Below, in pieces: positions 33,822 through 41,645 of a stretch of 64,000 nt of DNA. Position numbers and translations under genes: made by a program. Source of the stretch: SIG701 sp045544955. GTDB lineage: Bacteria > Bacillota > Clostridia > Oscillospirales > CAG-272. The stretch spans positions 1 to 64,000 of the forward strand of contig JAZPZY010000004.1 of assembly GCA_045544955.1 (NCBI GenBank), given 5' to 3'. Every line of letters starts with the position of its first letter. Position 1 is the first letter of the stretch. The notes beneath the pieces were generated by a model, which was not told the DNA's origin, ran no database searches, and was given only the letters and a program-made list of their open reading frames with translations.

Positions 33822-34820
33822 ATGGCTAAGTTTGAAGGATACGAGAGACGTGAGGCGAAGATCCTCGCTTGTCTGAAAGAGTACGGCATTTCCTCCATTG
33901 ACGAATGTAAGGAAATCTGCGATGCCAAAGGCATCGATCCCTATAAGATCGTAGAAGAGACCCAGCCCATCTGCTTTGAGAACGCTAAGTGGGCCTACGT
34001 GGTAGGCGCCGCCATCGCCATCAAGAAGGGCTGCACCAAGGCTTCCGACGCCGCTGCCGCTATCGGTATCGGTCTGCAGGCATTCTGCATCCCCGGCTCC
34101 GTTGCTGAAAACCGTAAGGTTGGTCTGGGCCACGGTAATCTGGGTGCTATGCTCCTGTCTGATGAGACGGACTGCTTCTGCTTCCTCGCCGGCCACGAGT
34201 CCTTTGCCGCTGCAGAGGGTGCCATCAAGATCGCTCTGAACGCAAATAAGGTACGCAACAAGCCCCTGCGCGTTATCCTGAACGGTCTTGGCAAGGATGC
34301 CGCTATGATCATCTCCAGAATCAACGGCTTTACGTTTGTTGAAACCGAGTTCGATCCCTACACCGAAGAGGTAAAGGTCGTATACGAAAAGGCATACTCC
34401 AACGGTCCCCGTGCGGACGTTAAGTGCTACGGCTCTGACAACGTACCGGAAGGCGTTGCTATCATGATCAAGGAGAACGTGGGCGTTTCCATCACCGGTA
34501 ACTCCACCAACCCGACCCGCTTCCAGCATCCCGTTGCCGGCACCTACAAGAAGTGGTGCAACGAGAACGGCAGAAGCTACTTCTCCGTTGCCTCCGGCGG
34601 CGGTACCGGCCGTACCCTGCATCCCGATAACATGGCAGCAGGCCCTGCTTCTTACGGCATGACCGACACCATGGGTCGTATGCACTCCGACGCACAGTTC
34701 GCAGGTTCCTCCTCCGTTCCGGCTCACGTAGAAATGATGGGTCTGATCGGCGCAGGTAACAACCCGATGGTTGGTATGACTGTTGCAGTAGCTGTTGCCG
34801 TAGAAGAGGCAAGCAAGTAA
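33822..34820 (+). CDS. GGGtGRT family protein; 3' end is an integration site
   Basis: The 332-residue protein has the family signature GGGTGRT (259-265), followed by LHPDNMAAGPASYGMTDTMG. N-terminal MAKFEGYERREAKIL and PGSVAENRKVGLGHGNLGAM are also typical. Its function is unknown; it always travels with the Fe-S scaffold protein upstream. The last 93 bases (from the VEMMGLIGAGNNP codons) are repeated at 48831-48923 and 52653-52745. The present C-terminus has therefore been supplied by an integrated element while keeping the amino acid sequence. Confidence 0.92.
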   Translation: MAKFEGYERREAKILACLKEYGISSIDECKEICDAKGIDPYKIVEETQPICFENAKWAYVVGAAIAIKKGCTKASDAAAAIGIGLQAFCIPGSVAENRKVGLGHGNLGAMLLSDETDCFCFLAGHESFAAAEGAIKIALNANKVRNKPLRVILNGLGKDAAMIISRINGFTFVETEFDPYTEEVKVVYEKAYSNGPRADVKCYGSDNVPEGVAIMIKENVGVSITGNSTNPTRFQHPVAGTYKKWCNENGRSYFSVASGGGTGRTLHPDNMAAGPASYGMTDTMGRMHSDAQFAGSSSVPAHVEMMGLIGAGNNPMVGMTVAVAVAVEEASK

Positions 34821-34840
34821 TCCTTGATTTATAAGGCTTT
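34727..34840 (+). other. Attachment-site repeat copy 1 (left end of element 1)
   Basis: The first 54 bases (34727-34780) are identical to 48830-48883. The match continues with scattered third-position changes through the stop and on to AATCCTTGATTTA. Together with the downstream integrase gene this is the left junction of the inserted DNA. Confidence 0.85.
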
Positions 34841-34907
34841 TTGAGACTTTCTTGATTTCTTGAAATCATTGAAAAGGTCCTTTGGCTGAAAATCACAAAT
34901 AAAAAAG

Positions 34908-34950
34908 TTGGACACATCATTTACGTGTTTTTGCACGGTGATGTGTCCAA
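34908..34950 (+). terminator. Element-borne terminator hairpin, copy 1
   Basis: TTGGACACATCA / TGATGTGTCCAA arms around a 19-base loop, followed by a T-run. An almost identical copy is at 49012-49054. It gives the GGGtGRT gene a new terminator upstream of the integrase. Confidence 0.85.
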
Positions 34951-34979
34951 TATTTTTTTACATAAAAGGAGGATTTTCA

Positions 34980-35921
34980 ATGAAGAAGATCAAAATGGCG
35001 AGAGGAACAACCCTCACATTTGAGGAAGGCTGCAACAAGTATTTGGAGAATTGTAAGCAGAGGAACTTGAGAGAAGGCACGATCGGCCACTACCGGCAGA
35101 GCTACACCCAGTTCTATAAATTCTTCGCCCCCAAGATGCCCATCGAGGACATCGACGAGCAAACCTACAAGGACTACGTTCTGCATTTGAAATCAACTTT
35201 GGATAACGATGTCAGTATCAATTCTTATTTGAGAGATCTGATCACAACCCTCCATTTCTTTATGAACGAGGGCTGGATTCCACACTTCAAGATGCAGGCG
35301 ATCAAGGTAGATAAAAGTCATATCGAAACCTATAGCGAGCCGGAGCTGCAAGCACTTCTCAAAAAGCCCAACGTCAAGAAGTGTAGCTTTACCGAGTATC
35401 AATGTTGGGTGATGACAAACTTCCTGTTCTCCACCGGTGTCAGACAACGAAGCCTTATGAATATCAAAATCAAGGACCTGGATTTCGATAACAACGTGGT
35501 ATACGTAAATGTGACCAAGAATAGAAAGCCCCTCATAGTGCCTTTAAATCAGACCATGGTGAGTATTATGGAAGAATATTTAAAGTACCGGCATCACAAA
35601 TCTAATGATGATTATCTGTTCTGTAATAGCTTCGGTCAGCAGCTCGTGAAGAGTACCTGTTATCATATGCTCTATGAGTATAACAAGCGCCGTGGTGTAT
35701 CTACAACAGGCATTCATAGATATCGTCATACCTTCGCCAAGCAATGGATCATCAATGGCGGCAACGTCGTTTCCCTCTCAAAGCTGCTCGGGCACTCCAG
35801 TCTCGATATCACCCAAAATTATATCAATCTTCTGGTCAGCGAGGTGGCAAAGCAGGTGGACGAATTCAATGTACTTGATAAGTTCTATGGCAGAACCCAT
35901 ATTCCAATGGAACGGGCTTAA
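34980..35921 (+). CDS. Tyrosine recombinase (integrase) of element 1
   Basis: The 313-residue protein has an N-terminal SAM-like core-binding domain (about 12-105) and the catalytic domain. The active-site set is complete: Arg155 (STGVRQRS), Lys180, His246-x-x-Arg249 (HRYRH), His272 (LLGHSS) and nucleophile Tyr281 (ITQNYINL). The start at 34980 has AAAGGAGG 8 bases upstream; the longer frame to 34908 crosses the terminator hairpin. It lies directly next to the GGGtGRT junction, so it is the likely enzyme for integration at that gene. Confidence 0.93.
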   Translation: MKKIKMARGTTLTFEEGCNKYLENCKQRNLREGTIGHYRQSYTQFYKFFAPKMPIEDIDEQTYKDYVLHLKSTLDNDVSINSYLRDLITTLHFFMNEGWIPHFKMQAIKVDKSHIETYSEPELQALLKKPNVKKCSFTEYQCWVMTNFLFSTGVRQRSLMNIKIKDLDFDNNVVYVNVTKNRKPLIVPLNQTMVSIMEEYLKYRHHKSNDDYLFCNSFGQQLVKSTCYHMLYEYNKRRGVSTTGIHRYRHTFAKQWIINGGNVVSLSKLLGHSSLDITQNYINLLVSEVAKQVDEFNVLDKFYGRTHIPMERA

Positions 35922-35939
35922 TGGTAGGAGGGATAATTT

Positions 35940-36212
35940 ATGAGATCGATTTTAGAAGAGCTTTTCTATGGCAATATCTGCCCTAATACTGACTGCAGAA
36001 GCAAAGACAAAGAAACTAAAGAACTAATGGGCTACATAGCTGACCATCATAGTGCATTGAATGAAACGCTCACGGACAAGCAAAAAGAGATTTTTGAAAA
36101 ATTCAATGACGGCTATGATGAGCTTACCGATATTAATGAGAGGGAGATCTTTGTTTATGCCTTCCGTCTTGGAATGAGGATTGCTATCGAATCGCTTTCA
36201 GATGATGTCTAA
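35940..36212 (+). CDS. Small DUF6809-like protein
   Basis: The 90-residue acidic protein starts MRSILEELFYGNICPNTDC and ends in a helical segment EREIFVYAFRLGMRIAIESL. This layout matches a small family (DUF6809, as I recall it) seen beside integrases and in mobile elements of gut Firmicutes. It follows the integrase by 18 bases with a GGAGGG site and is probably co-transcribed. Function unknown. Confidence 0.75.
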   Translation: MRSILEELFYGNICPNTDCRSKDKETKELMGYIADHHSALNETLTDKQKEIFEKFNDGYDELTDINEREIFVYAFRLGMRIAIESLSDDV

Positions 36213-36291
36213 TTCGCTAAATTATATGAGAGTGATAATATTTTGCGCTCTGTTATTACTTAATATAATTTATAGAAAGTGAATTTTAGAT

Positions 36292-36663
36292 ATGGAAAAT
36301 AAAGAGACCGCAATTAATGAGAGCAATAAGGTCACAGAGACCTTGACCAAAGAACTTGAAAGCTTAAGCAACGAAGAACTACATGAGTTCTTTAAATTCT
36401 TCTATAAGATGAACCACTCACACAGCAATATGATGTATCTTGATCAATTTGAAGAATTTCTCGGCAGCTTCGATAACAATCCCTTTAAGGTTAACGAAGA
36501 TAAGAAGTTTAGAAAGCAACTGATAGATGCTGTTATCAAGTACTCAACCGACTATATGAGTTTGATAACTGCCGCCGTGCTTATTAAGAAGAAGTTCAAT
36601 ATGGAAGAACTCACCCGAAACTACTACGCCAGCGTCGATGTTTTCGACGGCAATTGGTATTAA
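36292..36663 (+). CDS. Hypothetical helical protein (pair member A)
   Basis: The 123-residue protein is helical and acidic, with SLSNEELHEFFKFFYKMNHS and a C-terminal SLITAAVLIKKKFNMEELTR. No known domain is recognised. The AGAAAGTGAATTTTAG leader recurs before the next gene, whose protein has the same plan, so they look like old duplicates. It lies between the integrase region and the replication-like gene. A regulator of element functions is possible. Confidence 0.65.
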   Translation: MENKETAINESNKVTETLTKELESLSNEELHEFFKFFYKMNHSHSNMMYLDQFEEFLGSFDNNPFKVNEDKKFRKQLIDAVIKYSTDYMSLITAAVLIKKKFNMEELTRNYYASVDVFDGNWY

Positions 36664-36715
36664 TTGATTTATCATATATAGATAGCGCAAAATATCTATA
36701 ATCTGTTAAATAGAA

Positions 36716-36747
36716 GAAGCTGATGATGAAAAATCGTCAGCTTTTTT
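36716..36747 (+). terminator. Terminator after pair member A
   Basis: AAGCTGATGAT / ATCGTCAGCTT-type stem followed by TTTTT. Confidence 0.7.
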
Positions 36748-36834
36748 CATTTTTCTGCAAAAATCGATTAAATTTTGCAAAGAAATATTGTATTTTATAA
36801 TATAAAAATTTTTTAGAAAGTGAGATTTTATATT

Positions 36835-37161
36835 ATGAAAATTGAAAATTTACCTTCTCTCATTCAAACTCAAATCGACACCTTAACCATCAACCAACTC
36901 AAACTCTTATTCCAAGTATTCGAACAACTCAATATCCAATTCAATTACTTCACACCAGAAACCTCATACCAAGAATTTATCAACTTCACTTATAAATATA
37001 CCTATTCTCGTAATATCAACACATCCAAATCTCTCTTAAAACTACTTACCACCTCATACACTAATCCCTCCAAATACCCTCAAGTTCTTCACACCATACA
37101 ACTTATTAAAAACGATTATCCACTCAAAGATATCATCAATATCATTTACTTCAATAAATAA
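36835..37161 (+). CDS. Hypothetical helical protein with extreme G-poor coding strand (pair member B)
   Basis: The 108-residue protein (LPSLIQTQIDTLTINQLKLL, then a C-terminal QLIKNDYPLKDIINIIYF) resembles pair member A in helix order. Its base use is odd: I count only five G in the first 120 bases after 36840, with C and A filling codons. The frame is clearly kept (AAC, ATC, CTC codons). GTG 36820 is possible, but AGAAAGTGAG before ATG 36835 mirrors the start of member A. Function unknown. Confidence 0.6.
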   Translation: MKIENLPSLIQTQIDTLTINQLKLLFQVFEQLNIQFNYFTPETSYQEFINFTYKYTYSRNINTSKSLLKLLTTSYTNPSKYPQVLHTIQLIKNDYPLKDIINIIYFNK

Positions 37162-37177
37162 CCCTACCAAATATAAA

Positions 37178-37213
37178 AGAACAGATAATTCACCCCCGAA
37201 TTATCTGTTCTTT
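37178..37213 (+). terminator. Terminator after pair member B
   Basis: AAAGAACAGATAATTC / GAATTATCTGTTCTTT is a near-perfect long stem. Confidence 0.8.
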
Positions 37214-37214
37214 A

Positions 37215-37443
37215 CAACTGTTACCTATTGTATATATTAATATAATTTCTATCTCTTATATAATAAATATATTTATCTTTTACGCCCCGCCTTTTGCAAC
37301 TGTTACTTATTGTATATAATAATATTTATTTCTATTTCTTTACTTCAATATCTTTATTTATTACTTAAAACACAATCTGCAACCGTTACCTATTATATAT
37401 ATATTTATTACTTCTATATCAATTTCTTTATCTTTATAATTAT
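37215..37443. repeat. Degenerate ~82-bp direct repeats beside the replication-like gene (iteron candidate)
   Basis: CAACTGTTACCTATTGTATA begins at 37215, 37297 and 37380 (slightly varied), so the period is 82-83 bases. Each copy is followed by an AT-rich tract. A fourth CTGTTACTTATATAATTA lies at about 38819-38836 just before the replication-like gene. Iteron-like spacing, AT-richness and place fit a replication origin or a regulator-binding array. No gene is seen here. Confidence 0.6.
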
Positions 37444-38796
37444 TTACTCTTTCCACCAAACCGACAAGAAATCCTCAAAATTTCTCTTAACTCCGCTCGA
37501 AATCATAAAATCAAACAGTTCTTGATCTTCTTCCCCCGTAGCATAAAAGCAATCATAAACCTGCCACACTCTATGCCCCGACGTAACAAGATCATATAAC
37601 GTCATTAAATAAACACATGATTCCACATAAAAGATATCACTTCCATAAAGCTTGCCGCCCTCAGCTTCAATGATCGCCGCACGAAAAGCTTTCATAGTAT
37701 CGCATACGTCATCTCTATCAATATTTTCTTGATTCATCGACAACCAAGTATGATGCCCCACAGACTTGTCCCCAGAATCAAAATAAGCTCGCATATGAAG
37801 CTTTTTAATTGCTTCACGCATTTCATTACTGCAATTGCCCGCGGGCTCCAGAACACGATATATAAGCTTATACATATCTTCAGACTCGTCTATCCAATGC
37901 CCTGCATTCAACGAAGCCGTCATACGCGGCACCGAAGCATTGATATCATGCTCTAAAGTTAGACCGTACGCCTTTAATATCTCTGCCCTCGCTTCTTTCT
38001 TAATATTAATCATTGAATTCGTCGCTCTGATACCAATACTACTCACATATAGATCATCGTCCGCCCAAGTAAAGTTCGGCTGAAAACGAATCCTGAATTC
38101 CGGATAGTTTTTATAATACCGTTCATTGATTTCATTTGCCTTGATGATATGAAACTGCAGCCCCGGATAGTTTTCGTACAAACACAAAGTCAGCTGCTTT
38201 TCAAATTCCGCCTTGCTTATCCCCTCCGGCCTTATAAGCTTCAGCCTTGACGCAAAACGCACCTTAGACTTATCTATTGACGTATGAATGTTTTTGATCT
38301 CAGACAGATCATAGACCTTATTCTGAACCACGTACATAATAATGCCGCGCGCCTCGCAATATGCCTTAACCTTATCTTCTATCTCTTTATAATAGTAATA
38401 CGATTTGCTCTTATTATCTTTTTCATAATAAGCACCGAACTGATATTTATCACTCTCGATACTTATAAGTCCTATTTCTATCATATAAGCAATCGCTCTC
38501 GAAACGCCCATCTTGTCGCCCCAGATAGCCAAGTTCTCTTTATTAGTTACGCTTATCGGCATAATAGTACAGCCGTCCTTAAAACGCTTATGTTTCACAC
38601 TATCAATAAACGCCAACACCTTACTAAGCTTTTTTCTAAGCTTTGCCGGAGCACCTTTGGCATTGCTCTCGGTTATATTGAATTCAGGCAGAACGTAAGC
38701 CTCCGCACGTCTCGGCTCCCAGCTTACCTTATTAGCACTAAAATCATAATCTTTTCTATCTACCAGCCTGCTCGCAATTTCTTCCAAAGATATCAT
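37444..38796 (-). CDS. Putative replication protein with family-A-polymerase-like motifs
   Basis: The 450-residue protein matches no family I know well. The C-terminal half has three pieces in polymerase order: motif A-like HDINASVPRM (Asp284), motif B-like MREAIKKLHMRAYF with Arg327, Lys331, Met335 and Phe339 spaced as in the O-helix (Rx3Kx3Fx3Y), and motif C-like QVYDCFYA (Asp415) after a helix and turn. The N-terminal ~115 residues include a winged-helix-like segment (MGVSRAIAYMIEIGLISIE). No exonuclease motif is seen. GGGGAGG supports ATG 38796. The polymerase reading is inference. Confidence 0.6.
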   Translation of the reverse strand: MISLEEIASRLVDRKDYDFSANKVSWEPRRAEAYVLPEFNITESNAKGAPAKLRKKLSKVLAFIDSVKHKRFKDGCTIMPISVTNKENLAIWGDKMGVSRAIAYMIEIGLISIESDKYQFGAYYEKDNKSKSYYYYKEIEDKVKAYCEARGIIMYVVQNKVYDLSEIKNIHTSIDKSKVRFASRLKLIRPEGISKAEFEKQLTLCLYENYPGLQFHIIKANEINERYYKNYPEFRIRFQPNFTWADDDLYVSSIGIRATNSMINIKKEARAEILKAYGLTLEHDINASVPRMTASLNAGHWIDESEDMYKLIYRVLEPAGNCSNEMREAIKKLHMRAYFDSGDKSVGHHTWLSMNQENIDRDDVCDTMKAFRAAIIEAEGGKLYGSDIFYVESCVYLMTLYDLVTSGHRVWQVYDCFYATGEEDQELFDFMISSGVKRNFEDFLSVWWKE

Positions 38797-39047
38797 AATA
38801 GCCTCCCCAGCTTTGCATCTGTTACTTATATAATTATAGCACACATTTTTCTGCTTGTCCATAGAATAAATCGCTAAATTAATTGAATGTTATAAAAAGC
38901 TTAAGATAGATCTATCTTTATACCCAGCTATAGCCGCCAATGCTATAGCAATATTTTTTATATATTCAGTACCAAATCAAAGTTCGCATAAGTTATACCA
39001 AAAGTTCGCGCCCACGTAGCAATTTTACGACATAATTATAGCATCAG

Positions 39048-39065
39048 AACAAACTATAGTTTGTT
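39048..39065. promoter_or_regulatory. Perfect 18-bp palindrome before the serine recombinase
   Basis: AACAAACTATAGTTTGTT reads the same on both strands and lies 25 bases before the start codon. It overlaps the likely promoter and may be an operator or a resolvase site. Two AAAGTTCGC-type direct repeats lie just to the left (about 38978 and 39001). The rest of 38863-39090 is AT-rich without genes. Confidence 0.6.
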
Positions 39066-39090
39066 TTAATACTGAAAGGAATCCTATATT

Positions 39091-39783
39091 ATGATCTATG
39101 CCTACTGCCGTGTATCAACCACTCATCAAAGGATTGCAAGACAGATCACCAATATCACAGCAATCTACCCGAGTGCCACCATCATTCGTGAATTCTATAC
39201 CGGCACAAAACAAGACCGTCCAAATTGGAACAAGCTCATGACTCAAATTAAAACGGCCGACACCATCGTGTTTGATAGTGTCAGCCGTATGAGCCGTAAT
39301 GCCGATGAAGGCTTTAAAGATTACAAAATGCTTTATGAGAGCGGAGTCAATCTCATATTCTTAAATGAGCCTCTTATCAATACTTCCGTCTTCGACTCGA
39401 CCAAGAATAATCTTCTTAGTATTGATATAGCCACCGGTAATACCGCAGTCGATGCCTTCTTCAAAGGCAATATAGAACTTATCAACAACTTTATGATGGC
39501 CCTCGCTGAAGAGCAGATCAAGGTAGCCTTTGACCAAGCCGAGAAAGAAGTCACCGACCTCCACTCACGTATCAGTCAAGGCATGAGAGAAGCAAAGAAG
39601 AATGGTACAAAAATTGGACTTGCTAAAGGCTCGAGTTTAATTACTAAAAAGTCTGTCGAATGCAAAGCCATTATCCAGAAGCACTCCAAGGACTTCGGCG
39701 GTAGCCTAGAGGATCCTAATGTTATAAAACTTTGCGGTTGCTCGAGGAATAGCTATTATAAGTATAAGCGAGAACTTAAATAA
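39091..39783 (+). CDS. Small serine recombinase (resolvase/invertase family)
   Basis: The 230-residue protein starts MIYAYCRVST with catalytic Ser9. It has DSVSRMSRN (Arg66, Arg69), the long E helix, and a C-terminal helix-turn-helix (DPNVIKLCGCSRNSYYKYKR). The size fits resolvase or invertase rather than large serine integrases. It would act on a short crossover site, perhaps resolving multimers or inverting a segment. It has an AAAGGAA site. It is the second recombinase of element 1, next to the tyrosine integrase. Confidence 0.9.
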   Translation: MIYAYCRVSTTHQRIARQITNITAIYPSATIIREFYTGTKQDRPNWNKLMTQIKTADTIVFDSVSRMSRNADEGFKDYKMLYESGVNLIFLNEPLINTSVFDSTKNNLLSIDIATGNTAVDAFFKGNIELINNFMMALAEEQIKVAFDQAEKEVTDLHSRISQGMREAKKNGTKIGLAKGSSLITKKSVECKAIIQKHSKDFGGSLEDPNVIKLCGCSRNSYYKYKRELK

Positions 39784-39784
39784 T

Positions 39785-41158
39785 TTAAATTTGAGAGTCT
39801 AGGAAGGTCTTAAACTTTTCTTTCAAAGACTTCCATTTCTTTTTATTAAGCGCGTGTTCTGCTCGTGAAATTTTCTCGTATTCTTTTTCTTTTGTTTCAA
39901 TTTGGTCTCTTATATACAAATCAATATACTTAATGGCCTTTTTATATCCTAGTTTTTCAATACTTGCCTTTAATTTTTCAACATTGGATTTAACACCTAT
40001 AATTTGGGATATAGCACGGCCGACAACGCTTGTCCATGTTGTATTGTCATCATCAATAGAAATCAAAGTCCTGATAACTTCAATTCTTTTTTTGAGCAAA
40101 AATCTTTTATTCATTGTTTTATCCCTCATTGAACAAAAGATGATGCAAATAGCCAACACGACTATAGGCGCTGTTACCGAAATCGCAAATGGCAACGAAC
40201 ACAAATTGTCTTTAAAAAGCCATAAGAAGAAATCTAGGTACATTACGGCAATAAGTACAATATCTACAATTGAAACAAAGGTATGTTTATATAACATTTT
40301 GCATATCAACCCGGGAGTCAGAGTTCGTTTCATACAACTTCCTCCGTCACAAGTTATATGAGCAGTATCATTGTATTTGTTTTCACACCAATACTTGCAT
40401 TTTCCATTCAAAGATTTGCCAGCCATTTTGCCTACCATATAAAGCAAAGCAAAAATTGTGTTAAATAATATAAATCCGGTTAAGGCAATAGTAAAAACCA
40501 ATCTATATGGCGATGCGGTTGCCATTCCATCAAGCATGCCCGCCTCAAAAGTAATACCACCCGAAAACGCCAAAACAACAGCGGAAAAGATCGTCAACGT
40601 AGTAATGGATGAAATCTTATTACTCTCCAACTTAGAATCAAGTTTATCTAACTCGCTTTGTGCTTTAGTTGCAATTGGACGAATGTTGTTTACCGCCGTT
40701 TCCAATTTCTCCACCTTGGCAACTAATTCTTCGTCTGGTTGTTTTGCAGGAACAGTTGTCTGTCCCACAGTGTTGTTTTCAGATAATTTGGGAATTTGAG
40801 ATTTTATAAAGTTAAAGCGTCCAATTTCCAACTTGATGTGATCTGCAAATTTTTTATAGCTAAAAATAGTATTTTTTAAGTTTGCATCCGCAGGGTTTTC
40901 ATCATGTTTCTTGTTAATTTCCGCATAAAGAACATTAAGATTTTCGCCCAAAATCTCAAGAACTTCGGAGTCTGACACAGCAATAATACTTTGCACTTTA
41001 AAGAAAATGTCAGAATATGTGTGCCTATACTCGTTAGCGTATATGACATTTAGATTTTGTATCCACGATTCAATCAATTCGGTATCTTTCGCAAAAGAGG
41101 GTTTACAAAGATCATCAATCAAGTTTAACAATCGTTCTTTCTTTTCTTCATCTGTCAT
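39785..41158 (-). CDS. Four-helix membrane protein coupled to a Panacea-domain protein
   Basis: The 457-residue protein has a helical cytoplasmic N-terminus (1-130) and a coiled-coil stretch (about 141-182). Four membrane helices follow (about 184-205, 221-243, 292-314, 322-343), then a basic helical C-terminus (about 345-457). Between helices 2 and 3 are five cysteines (254, 258, 270, 275, 286) that may bind metal. The start overlaps the Panacea gene stop by ATGA. Panacea proteins neutralise very different toxins, so this could be a membrane toxin or abortive effector. I recognise no family. Confidence 0.7.
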   Translation of the reverse strand: MTDEEKKERLLNLIDDLCKPSFAKDTELIESWIQNLNVIYANEYRHTYSDIFFKVQSIIAVSDSEVLEILGENLNVLYAEINKKHDENPADANLKNTIFSYKKFADHIKLEIGRFNFIKSQIPKLSENNTVGQTTVPAKQPDEELVAKVEKLETAVNNIRPIATKAQSELDKLDSKLESNKISSITTLTIFSAVVLAFSGGITFEAGMLDGMATASPYRLVFTIALTGFILFNTIFALLYMVGKMAGKSLNGKCKYWCENKYNDTAHITCDGGSCMKRTLTPGLICKMLYKHTFVSIVDIVLIAVMYLDFFLWLFKDNLCSLPFAISVTAPIVVLAICIIFCSMRDKTMNKRFLLKKRIEVIRTLISIDDDNTTWTSVVGRAISQIIGVKSNVEKLKASIEKLGYKKAIKYIDLYIRDQIETKEKEYEKISRAEHALNKKKWKSLKEKFKTFLDSQI

Positions 41159-41592
41159 CTTGCATCCCCTCCACTAAAATAGTCTTTAATAGATTGATAC
41201 GGAATTAGGGCTCTATCTCCAAAAATACTATAATTGTATTTCCACGGGTCTTGATTGTGCGATTTTTCCACCAACGCCCACGGAGAATAGTTTGCATACT
41301 TTACGAGAGCCATGTCAATAATCGACTTTTCGCCCTCAGCAATTTCCCTTTTTACAATTTGTCTCGGAATATGTGAAGATGAATACATAGCATAATCAGA
41401 ATAAACGTTAGGTACTACGGGCCCCAACTGCCATGCATAAAAATCATCGTCAATTAAGCGATGGGGGCTTCTCGCAGACGCTTCCCCTTGCACAAAATAT
41501 AATAGTTTTTGAAGTTTTAAATTTGAAATAGATATTCTATGTTCGTTGCACCAATTAATTATATAAACTGCAACATCATGTGCTGAATACAT
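41155..41592 (-). CDS. Panacea-domain (DUF4065/SocA-like) protein, putative antitoxin
   Basis: The 145-residue protein matches the Panacea/SocA domain end to end: LKLQKLLYFVQGEASA (25-40) and FYAWQLGPVVPNVYSDY (51-67) are the signature blocks. The family is known as a versatile antitoxin domain placed upstream of diverse toxins, and also as a proteolysis adaptor (SocA). Here it is translationally coupled to a four-helix membrane protein and lies 53 bases past hsdR, at the end of a restriction operon. AAAGGAG lies before the start. Confidence 0.88.
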   Translation of the reverse strand: MYSAHDVAVYIINWCNEHRISISNLKLQKLLYFVQGEASARSPHRLIDDDFYAWQLGPVVPNVYSDYAMYSSSHIPRQIVKREIAEGEKSIIDMALVKYANYSPWALVEKSHNQDPWKYNYSIFGDRALIPYQSIKDYFSGGDAR

Positions 41593-41645
41593 TGTTATCT
41601 CCTTTCTATGTTTAATAATATTTGTTAATCGTGATATAAAATTAT

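Noticed and set aside
37215..37443. CRISPR array
   Set aside because: Repeats are degenerate, about 82 bases apart, with no conserved spacer length and no cas genes nearby.
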